From NCBI GenBank assembly GCA_038062255.1, contig JBBTXM010000004.1:1-6969 (forward strand): 6,969 nucleotides of DNA. Direction: 5' to 3'. Position numbers and translations under genes: made by a program. This document shows positions 1 to 5,140 of this stretch, one piece after another. This DNA is from JBBTXM01 sp038062255. Lineage in GTDB: Bacteria > Patescibacteriota > Minisyncoccia > UBA11713 > 2-01-FULL-45-33. The notes below the pieces were generated by a model. The model saw only the letters and a program-made list of their open reading frames with translations. It made no database searches and had not been told where the DNA came from. The number at the start of each line of letters is the position of its first letter. The stretch's first letter is position 1.

Positions 1-116
1 CTTAGACGGAATAGATTGGTAAAGAGTAATATATATGAGCCGTTGAAGGCTCATCTATTATCAGCTAACTCACCTTAGGGTGTTGCACTTGGGGGTGGAA
101 TTGGCTCCAAAAACCT
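1..116 (-). other. Unidentified transcript leader or structured RNA, 5' part
   Basis: This is the stretch expected to be transcribed leftward from the consensus promoter at 124-151; it leaves the window at base 1. It holds a hairpin with 7-bp arms (35-41 and 48-54) and a 6-nt loop, flanked by partly complementary AT-rich arms (26-31 and 56-61). A minus-strand ATG at 54-52 opens 18 codons to the edge, but the nearest purine-rich SD-like run (AAGGTGAG, 76-69) is about 14 nt away, too far to be convincing. I looked for tmRNA, RNase P, SRP and rRNA signatures and found none I trust. It is either a long 5' UTR or the start of a noncoding RNA. Confidence 0.35.
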
Positions 117-123
117 GTTTTTA

Positions 124-151
124 ATTATACCAAACCCATGGAAAATGTCAA
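124..151 (-). promoter_or_regulatory. Consensus sigma-70 promoter firing leftward
   Basis: On the minus strand TTGACA (151-146) is followed by a 16-bp spacer and TATAAT (129-124), a perfect match in both boxes. Transcription should start near 116, at ACAGG. The -35 surroundings and the bases after the -10 are almost identical to those of the plus-strand promoter at 4731-4758. Confidence 0.8.
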
Positions 152-155
152 TAGT

Positions 156-182
156 TTGTGAAAACAGCTTAAGTGTTAAAAT
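156..182 (+). promoter_or_regulatory. Weak candidate promoter for the isomerase gene
   Basis: TTGTGA (156-161) and TAAAAT (177-182) are separated by 15 bp. The -10 box ends only 6 nt before the ATG at 189, so the transcript would be leaderless or nearly so. This agrees with the lack of a properly spaced Shine-Dalgarno site: AGGA directly abuts the ATG. Confidence 0.3.
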
Positions 183-188
183 TTAGGA

Positions 189-1169
189 ATGTTTGAATCA
201 ATTCGTAAGGTTAAAGAACAATTTTTGTGGGAGCCAGAACTGCGAGGGGATAGGGGCCAGGGACTAGGGGCTAGAAAAATAATTGTTTGCGGTATGGGCG
301 GGAGCAATGTTGCGAGCGGGTTTTTGGAAATGCTCCGGCCAGATTTGGAAATTGTTGCGCATAGGAGTTATGGGCTTCCAGCGAATGCCAAAAAAGGTGA
401 TTTGATAATAATAAGTTCATATTCCGGAAATACAGAAGAAGCCCTGGATTCGTTTGAAAAAGCTGTGAATGGGGGATTTAATGCTGTTGCAATAACTACG
501 GGCGGAAAATTGTTGGAGTTGGCAAAAGAAAAAAATATTTCTTACTTCCAAATTCCAGAAACCGGCATCCAACCCCGCATGGCTTTGGGTTTTAGCTTGC
601 TTGCGATGTTAAAAGCGGTGGGGGACGAAGAAAATTTAAAAAAAGCGAGAGAATTTGGAGAAAAGTTCAGTCCGGATAAATCTGAAAAAGAGGGGATTGG
701 GTTGGCAGAAAAATTGGCTGGAAAAATTCCTGTAATTTATTCTTCGTGGAATAATAAAGCAATTGCTTATGCTTGGAAAGTTAAATTAAGCGAAACAGGA
801 AAAGTGCCAGCATTTTCTAATGTATTTTCGGAACTAAATCACAGCGAAATGATTGGATTTTTAGCGCAAGGCGCGGCTCCCGAGGGAGTTTGCGGCGGAG
901 CCATAAATCCGCACTTTATTTTTTTGAAAGATTCGCAGGACCACTCCAGAATTCAAAAGAGAATGGAAATAACAGAGGCGATGTTCAAAGAAAAAAGATT
1001 TGCGGTTGATGCTTTCAATTTGGCCGGTGAATCATTTGAAAAGATATTTAATTCTCTCGCCCTTGCCGATTGGGTTTCGTACAATCTTGCCAAAAACTCC
1101 GGCTTCGACCCAGAAGACAGTTCAATAATCGAAGAGTTTAAAGAAAAAATAAAACCCCTCTCTCCTTAA
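189..1169 (+). CDS. Bifunctional phosphoglucose/phosphomannose isomerase (SIS family)
   Basis: A 326-residue SIS-fold sugar isomerase, expected to interconvert glucose-6-phosphate or mannose-6-phosphate with fructose-6-phosphate in the cytoplasm. The first SIS domain shows IIVCGMGGSN (31-40) and the phosphate-binding SSYSGNTEE (76-84); PRMALGFS lies at 129-136. FSELNHSE (213-220) carries the Glu and His (E215, H218) that match the catalytic pair of archaeal-type PGI/PMI enzymes. The C-terminal part with RIQKRMEIT matches the bacterial PGI/PMI C-terminal domain, and the length is normal for the family. The start MFESIRKVKEQFLWEP fits homologs, but its AGGA directly abuts the ATG, so translation may be leaderless. 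Residues 20-29 are encoded by a G-rich heptad repeat and residues 226-241 by a hairpin-forming segment; both fall in variable linkers, so the enzyme is probably intact. The last codons overlap the terminator of the convergent pncB. Confidence 0.88.
   Translation: MFESIRKVKEQFLWEPELRGDRGQGLGARKIIVCGMGGSNVASGFLEMLRPDLEIVAHRSYGLPANAKKGDLIIISSYSGNTEEALDSFEKAVNGGFNAVAITTGGKLLELAKEKNISYFQIPETGIQPRMALGFSLLAMLKAVGDEENLKKAREFGEKFSPDKSEKEGIGLAEKLAGKIPVIYSSWNNKAIAYAWKVKLSETGKVPAFSNVFSELNHSEMIGFLAQGAAPEGVCGGAINPHFIFLKDSQDHSRIQKRMEITEAMFKEKRFAVDAFNLAGESFEKIFNSLALADWVSYNLAKNSGFDPEDSSIIEEFKEKIKPLSP
246..273 (+). repeat. G-rich 7-bp tandem repeat (four units), possible G-quadruplex
   Basis: Four consecutive heptads GGGGATA, GGGGCCA, GGGACTA and GGGGCTA lie in the coding strand of the isomerase gene. 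The four G-runs (246-249, 253-256, 260-262, 267-270) with loops of 3, 3 and 4 nt satisfy the canonical G3+N1-7 quadruplex pattern. They encode the Gly/Arg-rich stretch between FLWEPEL and the first SIS motif, a variable linker. It may be a dispersed repeat that entered the gene. Confidence 0.75.
875..902 (+). repeat. Hairpin-forming palindromic segment within the isomerase gene
   Basis: GGCTCC (875-880) pairs with GGAGCC (897-902), and the internal CTCCC (877-881) can alternatively pair with GGGAG (884-888). The segment is much richer in GC than the surrounding coding sequence and encodes a low-complexity Ala/Gly-rich linker just after the catalytic ELNHSE motif. It resembles a small mobile palindrome read in frame, as known for Rickettsia palindromic elements. 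That origin is an inference. Confidence 0.5.
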
Positions 1170-1182
1170 TAAGGAGGAGGGG
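1144..1182 (-). terminator. Intrinsic terminator of pncB, overlapping the isomerase 3' end
   Basis: On the minus strand a hairpin of two 6-bp blocks with a one-base bulge (1182-1171 paired with 1167-1155, loop ATT) is followed by TTTTATTTTTT. This is a good rho-independent terminator 30 bp after the pncB stop. The isomerase stop codon (1167-1169) lies in the loop region. On the plus strand the hairpin has no T-run, so it is a poor terminator for the isomerase gene. Confidence 0.75.
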
Positions 1183-1213
1183 CTTGGGGTCGTTCAGACT
1201 CGATGAGAGGAGG

Positions 1214-2497
1214 TTAATAAATGCATTCTTCTCTGAAATTTTGATTGTATCCAAATATTTTTTTAAATTTTTCAATGTCTTCGGGTTTTCCGATCGCCTT
1301 GGCAATATTATCGGAAAGTTTGACCGTTCCTCTGCCGCAGGCCTCCACGAGTTTAATAACCAAAGAAATCGGTCTTACGCCCCTGATATCGTTTGTAAGA
1401 TTTGTTCCCAATCCAAATGACATTTTAAACTTCCCTTCAAAGATTCGGTACAAGTCACAAATTTTTACAACATCAAGCCCGTCGCTGAAAATCACTAATT
1501 TTTCTTTCGGATCAACTCCGTGTTTTTTGCAAAAGTCGATCACCCATTGTCCATACTCAAACGGATTTCCCGAGTCCTGCCTGAAACCTTTCCAATCGCG
1601 CGCGATGCTTTCTGGCATTGTTTCAAAAGCAAATCGAGAGCTGTAAGTATCGGTAAGCGCAATTGAGAGTCCCCAGCCATAATGTCGCCACCAATTTTCT
1701 AATGTGACATTGTGAGAGGCACGAATTACCTCCTCGCTATCTGCGTATTCTTCGGTTTCGTGAATCGGTTTGTAAGATTTATACATAATTCCAGCCATTG
1801 CCATAAACATCTCATGCGCCGATGTTCCAATTGGAATAAGATCGTGTTTCATTGCAAGATGCACATTGGATGTTCCAAGGAATTGTTTGAGCAGTTCTTC
1901 TTTGCAGAAAACCACTATTTTTTCGTGCCAGTCTTTGAAAGCTCTCCGCCTTGTGCCGAAGTCCGAAAACGTGATTCCCGGGTGCAGGCGGAGAATTTCT
2001 TTCTTTCTAGCAAATCTTTCCACGCCTTCCGCGTACATTCTTTCTACCTCGAATCCGGAATAGTGTTTCGTAATATTTCTTGAGTAGAGTTCCGAAATTA
2101 TCGTAAGAGCCGGAATTTCCCATAGGCTTGTTTCACACCACTTTCCTTCAAATTCCAAATTCCACTCGCCATCAACTCGTTCAAGATTATATTCGGGAAG
2201 ACGGTAGTTTTTGAGGAATTCCAGAAAGTCTTCGCTGAACATTGGTGTTGAGTATACTTCTATTCCTCGAAGATATCGCAATTCTGTGCCGGTGAAATGG
2301 ATTTTTCGCGCCTCGTCCAATTGTTCTCTAAGTTCGGTTTCGGGAATGATATTTGCCAGATTTATTCCCTTTGTTCGGTTTTTGAGCCTCCATTTTACTT
2401 TTGTTTCCCGAAAATCCTTAAACTGAATTTGCGCCATCGGAAATTTATAAAAATCTGTATCAAGTTGGGAAGTGAAAATCTGTTCGTCTTTGTGCAT
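1214..2497 (-). CDS. pncB: Nicotinate phosphoribosyltransferase
   Basis: A 427-residue cytoplasmic enzyme joining nicotinate and PRPP to nicotinate mononucleotide, with ATP hydrolysis, in the Preiss-Handler NAD salvage route. It is slightly longer than E. coli PncB (about 400 residues) and reads full length. Family motifs in order are the N-terminal LDTDFYKFPMAQ, FSDFGTRRRAF, FLGTSNVHLA, GTSAHEMFMA (with the conserved His of the GTxAHE motif, thought to be the phosphorylated residue), ALTDTYSSRF, GFRQDSGNP, KLVIFSDGLD and FGLGTNLTND. The start is supported by AAGGAG 7 nt upstream of the ATG. It lies 107 bp downstream of pncA on the same strand but has its own candidate promoter behind the pncA terminator, so the two can be expressed separately. 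Its product is the substrate of NadD, which is not in the window. Confidence 0.95.
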   Translation of the reverse strand: MHKDEQIFTSQLDTDFYKFPMAQIQFKDFRETKVKWRLKNRTKGINLANIIPETELREQLDEARKIHFTGTELRYLRGIEVYSTPMFSEDFLEFLKNYRLPEYNLERVDGEWNLEFEGKWCETSLWEIPALTIISELYSRNITKHYSGFEVERMYAEGVERFARKKEILRLHPGITFSDFGTRRRAFKDWHEKIVVFCKEELLKQFLGTSNVHLAMKHDLIPIGTSAHEMFMAMAGIMYKSYKPIHETEEYADSEEVIRASHNVTLENWWRHYGWGLSIALTDTYSSRFAFETMPESIARDWKGFRQDSGNPFEYGQWVIDFCKKHGVDPKEKLVIFSDGLDVVKICDLYRIFEGKFKMSFGLGTNLTNDIRGVRPISLVIKLVEACGRGTVKLSDNIAKAIGKPEDIEKFKKIFGYNQNFREECIY

Positions 2498-2540
2498 TAC
2501 AGCGCTCCTTTATAAAACCCATTGTTTGCTTCCGCATAAA

Positions 2541-2569
2541 TTCTTATCATTTTTAAGTTATTTTGTCAA
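2541..2569 (-). promoter_or_regulatory. Candidate promoter of pncB
   Basis: TTGACA (2569-2564, minus strand) is followed after 17 bp by TAAGAA (2546-2541), a weak -10 box. It sits directly downstream of the T-run of the pncA terminator and leaves a leader of about 40 nt before the pncB ATG. Confidence 0.5.
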
Positions 2570-2572
2570 TAT

Positions 2573-2597
2573 AAAAAACCCCAACCATGGTTGGGGG
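2573..2597 (-). terminator. Intrinsic terminator of pncA
   Basis: The perfect 18-bp palindrome CCCCAACCATGGTTGGGG (2579-2596) is followed on the minus strand by six T (2578-2573). It begins 8 nt after the pncA stop codon and separates pncA from the pncB promoter. Confidence 0.85.
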
Positions 2598-2604
2598 CAC
2601 TTTA

Positions 2605-3180
2605 TTAATCAAATTCCGGAAAGTTCATTATTTTGACTCCGGCGTTCCACATTTCAACTTTTGAGTTCCAGTGGTCGTTGGGACTCACGTTTACTGATCT
2701 TGATGCGTTTTCAAAAACAACAACATCAAATCCAAGCTTTTTCCCATCGAGGGCAGCCGCTTTTACGCAATAATCAAATGCGAGTCCGCCTATCCAAATT
2801 TTTTTAATTCCATTTTCGCGAAGCTGTTTTTCAAGGCCGGTTCCGCCAAACGGAGAATAGGCGTCTTCGTCCAGCTCCATTCCTTTGGAAATTAAAATAA
2901 CATTTCTGGGGAGTTTCAAATCTGGATGAAATTCGGCTCCCTTGGTGCTTTGAAGGCAATGTTCCGGCCACCGCCCGTTTGGTTTAAAATGAACTCGGTT
3001 TTCTCTAACGTGCCAGCATCTGGTAGCGAATATCGGAGCGTTTCTGGCGTCGAATATCGAAATTGCGTCGTTTAGTATTGGCACAACTTTGTGGCCATCC
3101 AGCACCGGAAGAGCTCCTCCGGGACAAAAATCGTTTTGGACGTCCACCACAATCAACGCGCTTTCGTTTTTTTCTGTCAT
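2605..3180 (-). CDS. pncA: Nicotinamidase (isochorismatase family)
   Basis: A 191-residue hydrolase expected to convert nicotinamide to nicotinate and ammonia, feeding the adjacent PncB. The catalytic triad of the family is visible: D13 in IVVDVQNDFCPGG, K100 in LISKGMELDEDAYS, and C138 in GGLAFDYCVKAAALD. The metal-site region reads TRCWHVRENRVHF and WPEHC. The three His ligands (H57, H64, H74) are present, but the Asp normally two residues before the first His is Cys55. WPEHCLQSTKGAEFHPDL is typical of true nicotinamidases rather than of other isochorismatase-like hydrolases. The start is fixed by AAGGAG 8 nt upstream of the ATG. The gene has its own promoter and a strong terminator. The substrate assignment is good; the effect of the ligand change is unknown. 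Confidence 0.92.
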   Translation of the reverse strand: MTEKNESALIVVDVQNDFCPGGALPVLDGHKVVPILNDAISIFDARNAPIFATRCWHVRENRVHFKPNGRWPEHCLQSTKGAEFHPDLKLPRNVILISKGMELDEDAYSPFGGTGLEKQLRENGIKKIWIGGLAFDYCVKAAALDGKKLGFDVVVFENASRSVNVSPNDHWNSKVEMWNAGVKIMNFPEFD

Positions 3181-3236
3181 TTTTGTTCTCCTTTATCTCG
3201 AGTGAAGTCAAGAGATTTTTTCGTTTTTCAATCCCA

Positions 3237-3245
3237 TGCTAATAT
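3237..3245 (+). promoter_or_regulatory. Candidate extended -10 promoter for the NAD-kinase-like ORF
   Basis: TGCTAATAT is an extended -10 element (TGnTAATAT) on the plus strand; no clear -35 box is seen. It lies 8 nt upstream of an ATG at 3254 and about 95 nt upstream of the ATG at 3340. Confidence 0.4.
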
Positions 3246-3269
3246 ACAACGGTATGCAGAAAAAATCAA
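3241..3269 (-). promoter_or_regulatory. Candidate promoter of pncA
   Basis: TTGATT (3269-3264, minus strand), a 17-bp spacer and TATATT (3246-3241) place the start near 3234, giving a leader of about 55 nt with the SD AAGGAG. The -10 box overlaps the -10 box of the divergent plus-strand promoter. Confidence 0.55.
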
Positions 3270-3340
3270 TAAAATCCGTTTCTTTTTTGCTGGGCTCAAA
3301 AAACTTTTTTCGGGAAAATTTGAAATTTCGGAGCGCGTAA
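3254..3340 (+). CDS. Possible 28-residue upstream ORF
   Basis: This mini-ORF begins 8 nt after the extended -10 box, which would make it nearly leaderless, and ends in TAATG, so its stop overlaps the next ATG by one base. The product, starting MQKKSIKSVSFLLG, is basic and not recognised. The overlap could couple its translation to the next ORF. It may equally be a chance frame in a decayed gene. Confidence 0.22.
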   Translation: MQKKSIKSVSFLLGSKNFFRENLKFRSA

Positions 3341-3531
3341 TGTTTGGAGCGGGTATTTTCCGCGATGGAAAGGAGGCCAATGTTGTTTTTTCCGCCGACG
3401 GAGAAAAGGTGTTTCCGCTTAAGATGGGCGATAGGGTTGTGATTCGCAACTCCAATCGCGTTATCAAATTCGCCGAAGTCGAAAAAAATTATTTTTTCAA
3501 AAGCTTGCAGGAAAAATTCGCTTTTAAGTAA
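3340..3531 (+). CDS. 63-residue ORF resembling the C-terminal end of NAD kinase (probable gene remnant)
   Basis: The product matches only the last segment of bacterial NAD kinase: a VVFSADGEKVF strand, the LKMGDRVVIRNS turn, and an ending YFFKSLQEKF like the family's FFxxLREK tail. The NAD-binding GGDGT and the GSTAY motifs, about 200 residues upstream in a complete enzyme, are absent from every frame here. Resemblance seems to continue upstream of this ATG in the same frame (from about 3307, SGKFEIS), which argues for truncation rather than a designed small protein. The ATG nevertheless has a good SD, GGAG 6 nt upstream. The ORF has a candidate promoter and ends 5 bp before a strong hairpin. 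Its place next to pncA and pncB supports the NAD link. It would not be catalytic alone. Confidence 0.5.
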   Translation: MFGAGIFRDGKEANVVFSADGEKVFPLKMGDRVVIRNSNRVIKFAEVEKNYFFKSLQEKFAFK

Positions 3532-3566
3532 AAAATAACCCTGTCGTTCGCGAACGACAGGGTTTT
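3530..3566 (-). terminator. Bidirectional terminator between convergent genes
   Basis: A perfect 28-bp palindrome (3537-3564, arms of 14 bp) is followed on the minus strand by ATTTTTTAC and on the plus strand by a shorter TTTT. It should end the regulator transcript most strongly and the plus-strand NAD-kinase-like transcript more weakly. It starts 12 nt after the regulator stop codon. Confidence 0.85.
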
Positions 3567-3576
3567 GCGCGGATTT

Positions 3577-4647
3577 TTACGTTTCGCGCCATCCCCATGT
3601 TTGCAGTTTATTTCTAAGTGTTTTATAGCTTATTCTAAGTTTTCTTGAAGCTTCTGTTCTGTTCCAGTTTGTTTCTTCAAGCGTTTTTCTAACCAATGAT
3701 TTTTCCGCTTCTTCTTTTGCGCTGTCTCCGATTTCTTTCAATGTTTTCGAAACTCCTGTATTTTTTGCAAGCGCTGGTTTTTGCTTAACCGCCTCTTTGT
3801 CTAAAAATGGGTCTACATCGGCTGAAAGGAGAATGTTATTTTCATCAAAATGGTTGAATACGGCTTGCGTAATCACATTGTCGAGTTCTCGCACGTTTCC
3901 TCGCCAATTCGAATTTTGCAAGGAAAGCATTGCCCCATTGCTTATGCGCCACGGCTCGGAGTTGTTTAAAGACCGGGTTTTGTTAAAAAGAATGTGGTAA
4001 GCAAGAAATGGAATATCCTCAACTCGATATCTAAGCGGCGGTATCGATATGGAATATGTCAGCCTGAAGAATAAGTCTTCCCGGAAATTTTTTTCGTTTA
4101 CGGCGTTTTTGAGGTTTATGTTGCTCGCCGCAATAAAACGGACATCTACTTTTTTGGTTGTTACGCCTCCAACGCGCTGTATTTCTTTGGATTCGATAAC
4201 TCGGAGAAGTTTTCGCTGGAGAGACGGCGATGCCGCTTCAATTTCATCCAAGAACAAAGTGCCTTCGTTTACAGCTTCTATTATTCCAATCCGTTTTTTT
4301 GTCGCATCGGTATACGCTCCCTGTTCGCAGCCAAAAAGTTCTGTTTCTATAAGATTTTCCGGCAATGCGGCGCAGTTTATTGCAAAAAACTGCTTATTTT
4401 GGCGCTTGCTCCGGCTATGTATAAAGCGGGCCAAAACTTCTTTTCCGCTGCCGGATTCTCCCAGTAATAAAACCGTAACGTCGCTCGAGGCAATTCTGCT
4501 CGCAAGTTTTTTAATGATATTTTGCATTTCTGGGCTTACTCCCGCCACCAAACATGCGGTGCCGTCAATTTTTTCCGTAATTATTTCCGGGGGTTCGTAT
4601 ATGCTTTCGAATGGTTCAACTGCCGGTTCTGTTCCGACGCTTCCCAT
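3577..4647 (-). CDS. Sigma-54-type AAA+ transcriptional activator without a sensory domain
   Basis: A 356-residue bacterial enhancer-binding protein. The AAA+ domain begins near residue 32 and shows Walker A GESGSGKE (63-70), the sigma-54 contact loop GAYTDA (110-115, canonical GAFTGA), Walker B GTLFLDEIE (129-137), the arginine-finger region FREDLFFRL (188-196) and sensor II GNVREL (250-255). A Fis-type helix-turn-helix follows at about 317-349 (TLEETNWNRTEASRKLRISYKTLRNKL). Only about 31 low-complexity residues precede the AAA+ domain, so there is no receiver, GAF or PAS domain; the architecture is PspF-like. The start is supported by AAGGAG 8 nt upstream. It is divergent from an 85-residue gene across an inverted repeat that may be its own operator. 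No convincing -24/-12 promoter was seen in the window, so its targets lie elsewhere or it acts differently. Confidence 0.9.
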   Translation of the reverse strand: MGSVGTEPAVEPFESIYEPPEIITEKIDGTACLVAGVSPEMQNIIKKLASRIASSDVTVLLLGESGSGKEVLARFIHSRSKRQNKQFFAINCAALPENLIETELFGCEQGAYTDATKKRIGIIEAVNEGTLFLDEIEAASPSLQRKLLRVIESKEIQRVGGVTTKKVDVRFIAASNINLKNAVNEKNFREDLFFRLTYSISIPPLRYRVEDIPFLAYHILFNKTRSLNNSEPWRISNGAMLSLQNSNWRGNVRELDNVITQAVFNHFDENNILLSADVDPFLDKEAVKQKPALAKNTGVSKTLKEIGDSAKEEAEKSLVRKTLEETNWNRTEASRKLRISYKTLRNKLQTWGWRET

Positions 4648-4689
4648 AAAATATTCTCCTTTGTTTGTTGTCTAAATCCTCTGCCGATA

Positions 4690-4718
4690 TTCGTAGCAGA
4701 TTTAGCTTGAAATGTCAA
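4690..4718 (-). promoter_or_regulatory. Candidate promoter of the AAA+ regulator
   Basis: TTGACA (4718-4713, minus strand) is followed after 17 bp by TACGAA (4695-4690), a poor -10 box. The -35 lies in the left arm of the inverted repeat. The weak -10 suggests low or activated expression. Confidence 0.45.
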
Positions 4719-4738
4719 TATTTGTACCTATTGACATT
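4711..4738. repeat. 10-bp inverted repeat spanning two divergent -35 boxes
   Basis: AATGTCAATA (4711-4720) and TATTGACATT (4729-4738) are perfect inverted repeats around the 8-bp spacer TTTGTACC. Each arm contains the TTGACA of one of the divergent promoters. It may be an operator for a dimeric protein controlling both genes, or only two -35 boxes facing each other. Confidence 0.6.
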
Positions 4739-4758
4739 TTTTGTTAAAGGTGTATAAT
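4731..4758 (+). promoter_or_regulatory. Consensus sigma-70 promoter of the 85-residue gene
   Basis: TTGACA (4731-4736), a 16-bp spacer and TATAAT (4753-4758) match the consensus in both boxes. The expected start is near 4765, giving a leader of about 30 nt that includes the SD. Confidence 0.85.
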
Positions 4759-4795
4759 TAATACAGGTAAAGTCAATTCACAAAAAGGAGAAAAA

Positions 4796-5053
4796 ATGTT
4801 TCCAGGCACGGCAAAAATCGATGAAAAGATTGCAGAATTAAGGCTTTTGGGTTTTACACCAGAAACCTCCAACGAGCTCCGAGATTTACTGATTGCTCAG
4901 GCGTCGGCCTGGTTCCCCCGCAAAGGCAAGATGGCTCTTGCCGAAGAGCATCTGGTCGAACGGCGGATGATTCCGCCTAAGACGAAAAATAGTCCAAACT
5001 TTGCTTCTGGCAAGTTGCAGAAGAAAGTTATGGCGATGATTCCTCGGTCGTAG
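4796..5053 (+). CDS. Unrecognised 85-residue protein
   Basis: I do not recognise this protein. It has the marks of a real, well-expressed gene: a perfect promoter, the SD AAAGGAG 6 nt before the ATG, and a strong terminator 60 bp after the stop. The product is soluble, with no signal peptide or membrane segment. The N-terminal half (KIDEKIAELRLLGFTPETSN, followed by an LRDLLIAQASAWF helix) looks helical; the C-terminal half is basic and ends in a Lys/Arg-rich tail, which could suit binding to nucleic acid or to a partner protein. It is divergently transcribed from the AAA+ regulator, with which it shares the inverted repeat, so the two may be functionally linked. No enzymatic motif is visible. 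Confidence 0.75.
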   Translation: MFPGTAKIDEKIAELRLLGFTPETSNELRDLLIAQASAWFPRKGKMALAEEHLVERRMIPPKTKNSPNFASGKLQKKVMAMIPRS

Positions 5054-5112
5054 TTAGTCCACAAGTAAGCTCACCAAAAAATCCCATCAAATTTTCCCTC
5101 CTTTAAGTAACA

Positions 5113-5140
5113 CCCCCAGCGCAATGCTGGGGGGATTTTT
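5113..5140 (+). terminator. Intrinsic terminator of the 85-residue gene
   Basis: CCCCCAGC (5113-5120) and GCTGGGGG (5126-5133) form an 8-bp stem with loop GCAAT, followed by GATTTTT (5134-5140). The last base overlaps the stop codon of the convergent tonB gene. On the minus strand there is no T-run, so it should stop tonB transcription less efficiently. Confidence 0.85.

Noticed and set aside
1..115. Plus-strand reading as the 3' end of 23S rRNA or tmRNA
   Set aside because: A short resemblance (CAGCTAAC after a hairpin) recalls the 23S 3' end, but the conserved flanks, a 5S gene and a tmRNA T-arm are missing, and a perfect promoter points the other way.
4049..4675. 208-residue plus-strand ORF opposite the AAA+ regulator
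   Set aside because: Antisense shadow of a gene with clear AAA+ motifs; no SD or promoter, and the product is not protein-like.
4731..4795. Sigma-54 promoter for the 85-residue gene
   Set aside because: No TGGCAC-N5-TTGC element is present; a perfect sigma-70 promoter explains expression.
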